Below, one piece after another: positions 45,163 to 54,018 of a stretch of DNA of 64,000 bases (the stretch's first letter is position 1; each line of letters begins with the position of its first letter). A program made the position numbers and the translations under genes. The notes beneath the pieces are model-generated. The model had not been told where the DNA came from and did not search any database. It saw only the letters and a list, made by a program, of their open reading frames with translations. Source of the stretch: Limibacter armeniacum (GTDB lineage Bacteria; Bacteroidota; Bacteroidia; Cytophagales; Flammeovirgaceae); NCBI RefSeq assembly GCF_036880985.1, contig NZ_JBAJNO010000002.1, positions 186,001 through 250,000 on the forward strand, given 5' to 3'.

Positions 45163-46599
45163 ATGAAAAAGATATTTTCACTATATGCCTGTCTGCTGCT
45201 CGTTGCCATTGCTTTTGCCCAGCAACCTGAGTTTGCTGAAAAACGCAGTGTAAAAGAGCAACTGGCAAACAGACCGCCTATGGGATGGAACAGCTACAAC
45301 TGCTATGGGGCTGCCATAACGGAGGAAGAAGTAAAAGCCAATGCGAAATACATGGCAGAAAAACTGAAGGACAAAGGCTGGGAATATATTGTGGTAGACT
45401 ACTGCTGGTCGTACCCGCACCCTCCGGGTTCTATACAGAACAATCCACCGCAGTTCAGGCTTAAGGACAATGCCCCTGTGCCTTGGCTAGCGATGGACGA
45501 ATTTGGCAGGTTGCTGCCTGACCCTCGAAAATTTCCTTCAGCGGCTAACGGAAATGGATTTAAGGAATTGGCAGACTATGTACATTCATTAGGGCTCAAG
45601 TTCGGTATCCACGTAATGAGGGGTATACCAAGACAAGCAGTCTGGGCTAAAAGCCCGATCAAGGGAGCGGAAGGTGTAGATGCATCCATGATTGCCGATA
45701 CAAGTTCTATCTGCCCTTGGTTGAACCAAATGTATGGCGTCGATATGAATAAGAAAGGCGCACAAGCCTACTACAACTCCTTATTGGAACTGTATTCGGA
45801 GTGGGGTGTAGACTTTATCAAGATGGATGATATTGACCTGAAAGAAAACTACCCCTACAGAGGAGAGGAGGCTTATGCCTTCCGCAAGGCAATAGATCAG
45901 ATAGAACGACCAATGGTACTGAGTCTTTCACTAAATATGAAACTGGAAAACAAGGATCATGTAAGAGCCTGCGGTGATATGTGGCGTATTTCCAAGGACT
46001 TTTGGGATGACTGGAAACTACTGAAGCAGCAGTTTGAGCTGGCAGAGCAATGGGCAACCGTAAGTGGACCGAACAGCTGGCCAGATGCTGATATGCTTCA
46101 ACTGGGATGGATCTCCCGCAGAGGACCTCACGGACCAGAAAGGGAATCCAACTTTACCAAAGATGAGCAAAGAACCCATATGAGTTTCTGGGCAATCATG
46201 CGTTCTCCACTGATGATGGGAGGTGATATGCCGGATAACTCCCCTTTTGTAGAATCACTGATGACCAATGAGGAAGTGATTGCCCTGAACCAGCAAGGTA
46301 TCATGAGTAAACAGCTTTACAGAAAGGATGATCTGGTGGTATGGGTAAGTCGCATGCCTGAAACAGGGAACTACAATGTGGGTTTCTTTAACCTGTCAGA
46401 TAAAACGCAGGATATGACCATCAGCTGGAAAGAGCTCGGCATCAAAAGTAACTGTACTATCCGAAACCTATGGAGTCAAACGGATATAGGTTCATTCAGC
46501 CAATCATTCACCATTAAGGTCAATGCCCATGGCAGTGAGTTGTTTACTTTTAGTCCAAAAAGCAAGGCTGATCGCAAAATTCCGGACAAGAATATTTAA
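45163..46599 (+). CDS. GH27 alpha-galactosidase
   Basis: 478 residues from the ATG at 45163, which gives the signal peptide MKKIFSLYACLLLVAIAFA; an ATG 24 bases upstream only adds a hydrophilic lead. The barrel has PPMGWNSYNCYG, nucleophile Asp222 in DFIKMDDID and acid/base Asp279 in WRISKDFWDD, the GH27 pattern. A C-terminal sandwich completes the protein. It removes terminal alpha-galactose, or beta-arabinopyranose in some members. It stands 226 bases before a sulfatase on the same strand. Confidence 0.92.
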   Translation: MKKIFSLYACLLLVAIAFAQQPEFAEKRSVKEQLANRPPMGWNSYNCYGAAITEEEVKANAKYMAEKLKDKGWEYIVVDYCWSYPHPPGSIQNNPPQFRLKDNAPVPWLAMDEFGRLLPDPRKFPSAANGNGFKELADYVHSLGLKFGIHVMRGIPRQAVWAKSPIKGAEGVDASMIADTSSICPWLNQMYGVDMNKKGAQAYYNSLLELYSEWGVDFIKMDDIDLKENYPYRGEEAYAFRKAIDQIERPMVLSLSLNMKLENKDHVRACGDMWRISKDFWDDWKLLKQQFELAEQWATVSGPNSWPDADMLQLGWISRRGPHGPERESNFTKDEQRTHMSFWAIMRSPLMMGGDMPDNSPFVESLMTNEEVIALNQQGIMSKQLYRKDDLVVWVSRMPETGNYNVGFFNLSDKTQDMTISWKELGIKSNCTIRNLWSQTDIGSFSQSFTIKVNAHGSELFTFSPKSKADRKIPDKNI

Positions 46600-46825
46600 G
46601 AAAATCATTTGATTGATGCGGTTGACATGCGCGCAGATGAATGATGTACAGGTGAAGCAAAGGTCTTTTTCTTCTGAATTCTGTCCCACAACAGTAGCAG
46701 GAAGAAAAGGCTTTTTGCTGTTTTCGGACATTGTTTCTCTTAGATATGTGCAATTTTACCCAAAATTTATTTTATTAAAATACGATTTATCCTAATGGAA
46801 TTTTTTTACCGAAATCAGTAAATCG

Positions 46826-48199
46826 ATGAAAAAACTATCAGTCATATTTATACTGCAATTACTTTTCTGTACCAACCTGCTTGCACAACAACCTCATATC
46901 ATTATAATTTATACAGATGATATGGGCATCGGAGATATGTCTTGTTCAGGTGGCGAGGTAGAGCCAACACCCAATATCGACAGACTTGCTCAAGGAGGAA
47001 AAAGGTTTACCCAATACTACACCACCGCTCCGGTATGTTCCCCTTCAAGGGTGAGCGTCACGACAGGTATGTACCACGTCAAGTGGAATATCAATACATT
47101 TCTCAGCTCTCGCAGGTTCAATGCCAAATGTGAGCAGTCGGACTTTCTGGTGGCAGAAGCCCCAACCATTGCCAAAACCCTTAAAACAGCAGGTTACAAG
47201 ACCGCCCATTACGGCAAATGGCATATGGGTGGAGGACGTGACGTAAAGAATGCTCCTTCCATCGCCGAATATGGGTTCGATGATTTTGCCAGCACTTGGG
47301 AAAGCCCTAACCCAGACCCGCTGCTGACCTCCGGTAATTGGATATGGACTGCGGAAGACAGTATCAAACGTTGGGAGCGTACCGCCTACTTTGTAGATAA
47401 GACGCTAGCATTTCTGGATGCCAACAAAGAAACACCTTGTTTTATCAACCTCTGGCCTGATGATGTACACAGCCCTTGGGTTCCGGACGAATCTTCACAG
47501 GAAAACTGGAAAGGAACTGCCTTTAACCTAGATAAAATGCAACTGGTTATGGGTGAGTTTGACAAGCAAATCGGTAGGCTATTGGACGGGTTAGAACAAA
47601 AAGGACTGCTGGAAAATACGCTGATCATTTTTACCAGTGATAACGGTCCTGCCCCAAGTTTTGATCGAATCAGAACCAACGGATTGAGGGGTGTCAAAAA
47701 CAGTCTCTACGAAGGCGGTATCCTGATGCCTTTTATCGTGCATTGGCCTAAAAAGGTGCAAGCCGGACAGGTAGATTCCGCATCTGTCATTGCCTCCATT
47801 GACCTGCTGCCGACACTTTGTAAGATTGCCAATGCTCAATTGCCAGAACACTTCCAGCCTGACGGAGAAGATATCAGTAAAAGCTGGCTTAGAAAAAAGT
47901 CCTATGAACGTGAGCAGGACCTTTTCTTTGAATATGGCAGAAATGAGGATTTCAAATATCCGAAAAACGGAACAGACAGAAGCCTTCACCTTGCGGTAAG
48001 GCATGGCGACTGGAAACTGTTTGCGACACCTGATGGTAAGACCGTTGAGCTATACAACCTGAAAAGCGACCCAACTGAAAGCCATAACCTTGTACAGGAA
48101 AAACAGGAGATCGTAAAAGAATTGTTGCCAAAGTTGCTCAGTTGGTTTGCCTCTTCGGATAAGGCATATGTATCAGGAAATAATTTGATGTCTAAATAA
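46826..48199 (+). CDS. Type I (formylglycine) sulfatase
   Basis: 457 residues, with signal peptide ending TNLLAQ. IIIIYTDDMGIGDMSC holds the metal aspartates, and C71-S-P-S-R (PVCSPSRVSVTTG) the maturation motif. HYGKWHMGGG and IIFTSDNGPAPSF follow. It is shorter than the other sulfatases here and not a close copy of any. It follows GH27 on the same strand, so desulfation and alpha-galactose removal are probably linked. Confidence 0.93.
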   Translation: MKKLSVIFILQLLFCTNLLAQQPHIIIIYTDDMGIGDMSCSGGEVEPTPNIDRLAQGGKRFTQYYTTAPVCSPSRVSVTTGMYHVKWNINTFLSSRRFNAKCEQSDFLVAEAPTIAKTLKTAGYKTAHYGKWHMGGGRDVKNAPSIAEYGFDDFASTWESPNPDPLLTSGNWIWTAEDSIKRWERTAYFVDKTLAFLDANKETPCFINLWPDDVHSPWVPDESSQENWKGTAFNLDKMQLVMGEFDKQIGRLLDGLEQKGLLENTLIIFTSDNGPAPSFDRIRTNGLRGVKNSLYEGGILMPFIVHWPKKVQAGQVDSASVIASIDLLPTLCKIANAQLPEHFQPDGEDISKSWLRKKSYEREQDLFFEYGRNEDFKYPKNGTDRSLHLAVRHGDWKLFATPDGKTVELYNLKSDPTESHNLVQEKQEIVKELLPKLLSWFASSDKAYVSGNNLMSK

Positions 48200-48398
48200 A
48201 GCAGATTAGACTTTACCCCGATCAATCTCTAAAACTCGAGTAACCTAATAGCCTTAATATATCTAGAGAGGATTGGAACTAGACATACAAGTATGGTTGA
48301 AATTGGGCAAACATTTTTAGCATTCTAAATTAGCACAAACAAGTAAAAGATAAATTAGGGATTTGCTAAATTAGAAATTATGCTAAAACCTTAACCCT

Positions 48399-49391
48399 AT
48401 GGCAACATTGTATAAATATATTATAGCATTATGCCTACTGATTTTTAGCAACAGTCTAATAACTAAAGCACAGGTTGCTGACAGACCAGATAAGGACCGC
48501 CCTACTGAAGTGGAAGTCACATTGATCATTTTGGATATAGATGAGATCAGTGACGCCGACCAAAGTTTTGTCGCTAACTTTTTTTCAATTGCCACCTGGA
48601 AGGATCCCCGCTTGGCGCACGATAAAGGTGATTTAATAAAAATGCCTTTGGATAGTATATGGCACCCTACCTTCCAGCTTGTAAACCAGCAAAAGGTATG
48701 GCGAACCTTCTCCGAGGTGGCTACAGTAACGCAGGATGGAACCGTAATGTTAAGACAGCGTGTATGGGGTAACTTCTCACAACCTTTAGCGCTGCAAGAT
48801 TTCCCCCTCGACATACAGACGTTTACCATTTCAATTGTGTCTGTAGGCAATCAAAAGGAAGATGTCAAAATCAAGGTAAATCCACAATCTAGTGTTACAC
48901 GAAAACCATCTGTAGCCGGTTGGAAGATTCTTTCTGACACAGTTGACTTTACTCCTGTCAGACTCACTGAAGAAGTTCAGACAGCCTTGACACTCAACCA
49001 ACGGTTCAAGGCAAAGCGAAGTATTGGATTCTATGTGTACAATGTCATCCTCCCGCTGGTGATGATTGTGATCATGTCTTGGATAGTATTCTGGATACCC
49101 CCTTCTGACCTAGGAACAAGAGTCGGGATTTCTATTACTTCCATGCTTACCGTGATAGCCTACCGATTTATGGTACATAGCTCCTTGCCTACCATTTCCT
49201 ATCTTACCCGAATTGATTACCTCATTAATGAAGCCACCATCATTATCTTTTGTACACTGCTGATAAACCTGATTGCCAACCTGATGTGGAAAAAGAAACA
49301 GGAGAGTTACAAAAATGGCGTAGACCTAATTGCTAGAATATTGTTCCCTCTGATGCTGACAGGAATCCTAGTCAAGTTTTTCTCAGTATAA
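48399..49391 (+). CDS. Pentameric ligand-gated ion channel homologue (Cys-loop receptor superfamily)
   Basis: 330 residues, with signal peptide about 1-25. The extracellular beta-sandwich (about 35-205) has the superfamily signature FPLDIQ at 135-140 without flanking cysteines, as in prokaryotic members. Four membrane helices lie at about 209-233, 240-260, 268-297 and 308-328. The M2 segment TRVGISITSMLTV and the following SLPTISYLTRID closely echo glycine-receptor M2 and its M2-M3 loop. Position -1' is Thr and not the Glu typical of cation channels. Bacterial homologues (GLIC, ELIC) open on protons or amines. It lies 199 bases after a PUL sulfatase on the same strand. The ligand is unknown. 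Confidence 0.88.
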   Translation: MATLYKYIIALCLLIFSNSLITKAQVADRPDKDRPTEVEVTLIILDIDEISDADQSFVANFFSIATWKDPRLAHDKGDLIKMPLDSIWHPTFQLVNQQKVWRTFSEVATVTQDGTVMLRQRVWGNFSQPLALQDFPLDIQTFTISIVSVGNQKEDVKIKVNPQSSVTRKPSVAGWKILSDTVDFTPVRLTEEVQTALTLNQRFKAKRSIGFYVYNVILPLVMIVIMSWIVFWIPPSDLGTRVGISITSMLTVIAYRFMVHSSLPTISYLTRIDYLINEATIIIFCTLLINLIANLMWKKKQESYKNGVDLIARILFPLMLTGILVKFFSV

Positions 49392-49732
49392 ACTTACAAC
49401 TTTAACTTTTGACCAATACTCAATGTTAATTGTACTCCAACACCTACAAAGTTTCGAAACCCTTTTTATTTATTCCTCTTTTCAATCCTAAAATCTTATT
49501 GCTTTTCCCACTAATACAAGCACTAGTAGGTTAAGTGCTGGAATGCGGTACTTGCCCGAAAAGCCACACAGAAGATATATACTCCCATAAAAAGTACTGC
49601 CCAATTGCATTCGTTAATGCTGCAGTATATAAGGTTCTTTTTGGCTAGGTCGCTGAAACGGGGCTATATAAAAAGGCAGTCTCCGAGATGGGAGCTGCCT
49701 TTTTATATTTCGCCTAACTATAAGATCTATCA
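49392..49732. other. Intergenic region between channel and Imm49-like gene
   Basis: 341 bases between convergent genes. Apart from the strong bidirectional terminator at 49667-49707 I see no gene or repeat. Confidence 0.5.
49667..49707. terminator. Bidirectional intrinsic terminator
   Basis: TATAAAAAGGCAG (49667-49679) pairs perfectly with CTGCCTTTTTATA (49695-49707), with further pairing inside. The A-run on one side and the T-run on the other allow termination in both directions. Confidence 0.85.
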
Positions 49733-50650
49733 TCATTCCATTTCGGGAAGTGTGACTGGTAACTGATCAAAATCTCCTTCTACCAGCCAATCAGGCAGAT
49801 AGCCGGAGCTTACCTCTGTCTTGAGCCCATTAAGCTGAGCCAAACGAACTGCTGCCAGATAGCCCCATGCTATAAACCAATGGTACTCAGCTGTTCGAGG
49901 AATATCATCCTCATCTTCGGGCTCCCGCTCGACAAAGTCTTTGAATAACTTCAGCCCCTCATACAGTTTTTCATTGTATAGCGTAGCATTTTTAGTGATA
50001 ATCCCCAAGAAAACTTCCAGAAGAGGTGCATATAGGAACAAAACTAGTTCTTCCAGGTATTCATGACTAGGAGGATACTTTTGTATGTCCGTGTATTCAT
50101 ACGCTTCCTTAAAAGCTTGCTGTACGATATCTGATTTTTGAAACAGCTTTTTGTAGAAGTTGACAATTTTATAATGAAATGGCTCAACTCTAGAGGTATC
50201 CTTTTTGAAAACCTCATCAGAGACTTGTTCCAGTACTGTTATCCCTTCCCTATATTTTGTAATCATGCACCAATGCCAACAAAGCATCCAATCAGCTGCA
50301 CTTGTGTATTCCCCTACTGGAACACCTCTGCCCTCTGCTACCTTGCCCGCTATTGGAACTGTAAATGGTTCACCTTTGGGGGTGATTCGTTCTTTGAAAA
50401 TATATAGCTGCAAATCACGGGCATAGGTCAGGTAGCGATATATTTCTGTGGGAGATTTACCTAATTCATTTCCGTAGAGAAATTTTTGAAAGAAACTGTT
50501 TTGATAACTACCCAAAGAATATCTACCATTATTTAATACAACCCAATTTTGAAAAAATTCTATTATCTCCTCTTTATTTAGCGAATTATATCTCCGTAAT
50601 AATGCCTTAACAATCCAATTCGGTAATGTGTGCTTATCTAAATCCCTCAT
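49733..50650 (-). CDS. Imm49-like (polymorphic-toxin immunity) protein
   Basis: 305 residues, soluble, helix-rich, no signal. A central block SAADWMLCWHWCMITKYREG and the C-terminal YLAAVRLAQLNG followed by SGYLPDWLVEGDF resemble the Imm49 family, whose members neutralise partner toxins; this is recalled, not searched. Its ATG overlaps the TAA of the upstream remnant (TAATG), so the two were once translated together. No intact toxin gene is next to it. If the family call is wrong, it is simply an unknown cytosolic helical protein. Confidence 0.55.
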   Translation of the reverse strand: MRDLDKHTLPNWIVKALLRRYNSLNKEEIIEFFQNWVVLNNGRYSLGSYQNSFFQKFLYGNELGKSPTEIYRYLTYARDLQLYIFKERITPKGEPFTVPIAGKVAEGRGVPVGEYTSAADWMLCWHWCMITKYREGITVLEQVSDEVFKKDTSRVEPFHYKIVNFYKKLFQKSDIVQQAFKEAYEYTDIQKYPPSHEYLEELVLFLYAPLLEVFLGIITKNATLYNEKLYEGLKLFKDFVEREPEDEDDIPRTAEYHWFIAWGYLAAVRLAQLNGLKTEVSSGYLPDWLVEGDFDQLPVTLPEME

Positions 50651-51060
50651 TATGTACCACTTTCTATTATGTCAAACTTTTTCACAATTGTTTCCAATAG
50701 TTCACCATTTTCATCAATTGGTTGACGAACATATAAATACTCAAGTTCTTCTTGTCTTAAGCTTTCAATCAATGACTCTATTTTACTTGTATCCAATTCT
50801 TTTCTTTCTGCTTTTTCTAACATCTTCTGTAATGTAGCTTGCAAATATTTTCTAGACCCTTGCTCCGCTTTCTTTGATAGGTTATCTCAAGCCCTAGCAC
50901 TACCCAAAGGGGATTTCCCTCCTTTAGCTAGCACCGCAATGTATCTTGTATTGAACTCTTCCTCTGTTGACACAAGTTTAAGTATGCTAAGGAACAAATC
51001 AAGTGCTGTCTTACACTCTTGTGACTAGACTAATTCAAAAATTTTCACATCTCTTCTTCT
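50650..51060 (-). pseudogene. Decayed gene upstream of the Imm49-like gene
   Basis: One frame reads as protein across the whole stretch but has two stops: TAG at 51027-51025 (after VKIFELV) and TGA at 50889-50887 (between SPLGSARA and DNLSKKAEQG). The last 64-codon open part (TTG at 50844 possible as start) ends in TAA overlapping the next ATG. Sequence on both sides of the stops is equally protein-like and highly charged. I do not recognise it. It may be the C-terminal part of a former toxin or a small partner protein. The remaining bases to 51127 hold nothing else I can support. Confidence 0.5.
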
Positions 51061-51127
51061 AAAATTATTAGACCCGACTCAAAAATCTTCATAATTTCAT
51101 GCCTTCCTTCACAAAAAAGTACAAAAC

Positions 51128-51159
51128 AAAAGGCTTGCCCAAATATGGACAAACCTTTT
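51128..51159 (-). terminator. Intrinsic terminator of the six-gene enzyme operon
   Basis: On the minus strand AAAAGGTTTGTCC (51159-51147) pairs with GGGCAAGCCTTTT (51140-51128) with G-T wobbles, then TGTTTTG follows. It lies 43 bases past the GH43 lipoprotein stop. Confidence 0.6.
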
Positions 51160-51202
51160 CGTTCAAACACTCTGTATGAAAATGAAAAATGCAATTCTTC
51201 AA

Positions 51203-52297
51203 TCAGTTGGCTAAACTAAACTGCTGTACCTCTTCCTCTCCCGGAGATGCATAATGCTTGTCCAATACTTTTACCACTACCTCTCCATTTTCCATTTCAA
51301 TATCCATTGGTACTAGTGTAAGTCCTTGCTTGTTGATGGTGGTCGCTATGTTGGCGTCTGTACCTTGTTGTGCTACCACTTCAGCAGGAATATATTCCCC
51401 ATTCAGGAAGGCGGTACTCCACCACTGTCCATCCTTGTCCTTGAATGGGGTACCATGCCCGAGGAAGCGGCCTGCAAATTTTCTGGGTCCGTATGGACCC
51501 GTTACCTTGTCTGCGGTACAGTAGTAAAGATTATAAGTTCCGTGGCGCATCTCATCAGTACTCCAAGCAGTGCCCCAAAGTACATACTTGTCTTCTACCT
51601 TGGTGATGTAGCAACCTTCATGTCCCATCTTGCGGTCAGAAGGTCCCGCCTTGATCGGCTCGCCTACAAATCCTCTCAGGTCATCCGTCAGCTGAATCAT
51701 TTCAGCGCATCTGTAGACCAGCCACGGCGTATTGCCATCCATAAAAATGGAAGGGTCATGTCTGTGTCCGAAGTCTACTCCGAACGGCTCTTCAAATGGA
51801 CCTTCCAATTTGTCTCCTTTGGAGATAAAAAGGCTTGCCCGCTGCAGGTTGGAAGTCGTCACGATCACCCACTTGCCATTGATAAAGTGAATCTCCGGCG
51901 CCCAAATCATCGGTCCTACACCATGAACATCTGGCGCCAATAGTGTCTTCTTCTTTTTGAAAGTCTTGGCACGCTCATACAGCATATTCCCCCATTCTGT
52001 TTCCTTGGCTTTCCACTGTACGCCCAAGTCTTCCCAATCCATCAGGTCTTTGCTGCGGAAAAACTGCATAGCAGGCAGACTGTCCGGATAGTAGGCATTT
52101 TTTCGGGTACAGGACAGGTAGTAGTAACCGTTAGGTGCGAGTGTGATAAACGGGTCACGCATCCAAACATCATCCAATACGTGTACTGCCTGACTGTGTT
52201 TCTTGATCGGGTCTTGTACTTTTGCCTGCTTATTGTCAGACAGTTTGCAGGCACTGGTCAGTAAAACCAGTACCCACCACAACATATTTGCTTTCAT
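51203..52297 (-). CDS. GH43-clan glycosidase, lipoprotein
   Basis: 364 residues. The lipobox VLLTSAC gives Cys17. A single propeller has Asp48 (VWMRDPFIT), Asp181 (GHRHDPSIF) and Glu227 (KMGHEGCYI) as the catalytic triad of the GH43/GH117-type fold. The distinct start (VWMRDPFITLAPNGYYYL) separates it from the other five GH43 proteins here and is closer to GH117-like sequences, but the assignment is not firm. It is the last gene of the six-gene run, 30 bases after the GH43 at 52328. Confidence 0.82.
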   Translation of the reverse strand: MKANMLWWVLVLLTSACKLSDNKQAKVQDPIKKHSQAVHVLDDVWMRDPFITLAPNGYYYLSCTRKNAYYPDSLPAMQFFRSKDLMDWEDLGVQWKAKETEWGNMLYERAKTFKKKKTLLAPDVHGVGPMIWAPEIHFINGKWVIVTTSNLQRASLFISKGDKLEGPFEEPFGVDFGHRHDPSIFMDGNTPWLVYRCAEMIQLTDDLRGFVGEPIKAGPSDRKMGHEGCYITKVEDKYVLWGTAWSTDEMRHGTYNLYYCTADKVTGPYGPRKFAGRFLGHGTPFKDKDGQWWSTAFLNGEYIPAEVVAQQGTDANIATTINKQGLTLVPMDIEMENGEVVVKVLDKHYASPGEEEVQQFSLAN

Positions 52298-52327
52298 TTT
52301 TGGGTTCTTTATTCAATTAAAAAATGA

Positions 52328-54013
52328 TTATTCCACTTCTTCCATCTTGCCTGTCAATGGGGTATAATCAAACCAGTCAAATATTGCCTCGTGCTTGCTT
52401 TCCTGTCCCTGACTGCTGGCATACATTCCTACAAAGGCACCGATAAACCCGCCTGAGTGGTTGGAGCAAAGTGCATCCATAGATTGTACACTACCAATCG
52501 GTGTCTGCTTCTCCTTGGAAGGTCCGTAGGTAAATTGCACGTCCATCTTGTTGGTGTGCATACCCAATACGACCGATTCATCTCCATAAGGCACCTTTGC
52601 CACCAGCTTTTCTACTTGCTCTTTTCTGTTTTCGCTGAAGACTTTGTAAAGGGCAATGTATCGGTCTTTTTTGTTTTCCATGCCCAGTTCCAGTCTATAC
52701 TGAAAATTTTGGTTCTGCATCGCGACAAGCCCTGCCACTTCATTGGATTTCTTTGGCTTGAATGTCAATTGCGTAAAGACTTCAAATTGGTGGTGTTCCA
52801 GTCTTCGGGCAATTAGGGAAGGATTGGCTACATCCTTGGTAGTTTCAGGTCTTAGCTGTAGGGTCAGTTTTCCTTTTTCCAAATGGTACCACTCGCTTTG
52901 TGGTGTCCGCAAGAAGCTCCAGTCTACACCCAGCTTGTCTGTTATAAAATCGTCCCTAACCGGCTTTTCCGGAAAAGGTGTCCATGGGAGATCAGGTCGC
53001 TTGTCTGCCATCAGTACCCTGCCGTACCCTGGATTGAATATGGGCGTGATACCTTCAAATTTGACCGGTGTCAGGAAGGTTTCCCTGCCGAGGTAATAGT
53101 TTTTGCCGTCCATAGGTCTTACGCCCAGCATGACTGACCACCAGTCTCCGTTCTGTGTCTGTACCAAGTCGGCATGCCCGATGGTGGTAATCCCCGAATC
53201 ATGCCCCAGATGTCGATGTGTCAGTACCGGATTGACCGTCAATGCTGTATAAGGTCCTGTGATCTTGTCTGCCTCAAAAGCAGTGACGGCGTGGTTATTC
53301 CAAGTACCTCCTTCTGCTACCATCAGTAAATACTTGTCCTTGATCTTATAGATATGAGGTCCTTCTGTAAACTTGGCTTCCGCAGCATGACCTGAAGTCA
53401 GGTAGATTGGTTCCCCGAGCAGTTCACCTGTTTCCAGTTTCAACTCTTGCAGATAGATGCGGTGTTCCTGTTTCCATTTGGGCGCTCCTTCATAATCATG
53501 AGTAGAACCTACGTAATAAACCTTTCCGTCCTCATCCCAAAAAATGGTTGGGTCAATGCCCTTGCTGTCCTTGATCCAAACTGGTTCCGACCAAGGACCG
53601 GCAGGAGTATCAGCCGTTACATAGAAGTTATTGCCACAGTTACAGTCATTCTTGCTCTGCTTGCAGGTCACAACCACGTAAAACTTGCCGTTATGGTAAC
53701 GGATTGTTGGTGCCCAAATGCCCGCCGAGAATTTTGTGGTCTCCATCATCAGCTGTGAAGGACGATCGAGTACATAGCCTATCTGCTCCCAGTTCACAAG
53801 GTCTTTGCTATGGAATATAGGAATGCCGGGAAACCATTCGAAGGAAGAGTTGACAAGAAAGTAATCATCTCCCACCCGACAAATAGAAGGATCGGGGTGA
53901 AAGCCAGAAAGTATCGGGTTTTTAAATGTCTCAGCCGGACGATCCTGGCTCCATCCCCATAACGAGAGGAACAGGAGTGTTGCGACCCATACTAATGTTT
54001 TGGTAAACTGCAT
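52328..54013 (-). CDS. GH43 beta-xylosidase/alpha-arabinofuranosidase (paralogue)
   Basis: 561 residues, with signal peptide ending LWGWSQ. Catalytic Asp41 (GFHPDPSIC), Asp154 (SKGIDPTIFW) and Glu217 (KFTEGPHIYK) in a five-bladed propeller are followed by the C-terminal sandwich (DDFITDKLGVDWSFLRTPQS). It shares architecture and motif wording with 37956-39578 and differs by a short CKQSKNDCNCGNN insert. The start lies 5 bases after the GH5-like stop. The two copies on opposite strands suggest duplication within the locus with divergence for different linkages or sulfation states. Confidence 0.93.
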   Translation of the reverse strand: MQFTKTLVWVATLLFLSLWGWSQDRPAETFKNPILSGFHPDPSICRVGDDYFLVNSSFEWFPGIPIFHSKDLVNWEQIGYVLDRPSQLMMETTKFSAGIWAPTIRYHNGKFYVVVTCKQSKNDCNCGNNFYVTADTPAGPWSEPVWIKDSKGIDPTIFWDEDGKVYYVGSTHDYEGAPKWKQEHRIYLQELKLETGELLGEPIYLTSGHAAEAKFTEGPHIYKIKDKYLLMVAEGGTWNNHAVTAFEADKITGPYTALTVNPVLTHRHLGHDSGITTIGHADLVQTQNGDWWSVMLGVRPMDGKNYYLGRETFLTPVKFEGITPIFNPGYGRVLMADKRPDLPWTPFPEKPVRDDFITDKLGVDWSFLRTPQSEWYHLEKGKLTLQLRPETTKDVANPSLIARRLEHHQFEVFTQLTFKPKKSNEVAGLVAMQNQNFQYRLELGMENKKDRYIALYKVFSENRKEQVEKLVAKVPYGDESVVLGMHTNKMDVQFTYGPSKEKQTPIGSVQSMDALCSNHSGGFIGAFVGMYASSQGQESKHEAIFDWFDYTPLTGKMEEVE

Positions 54014-54018
54014 AAGGG

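Noticed and set aside
50887..50889. In-frame TGA read as selenocysteine
   Set aside because: A TAG also interrupts the same frame upstream and no selenoprotein-type context is visible, so decay is simpler.
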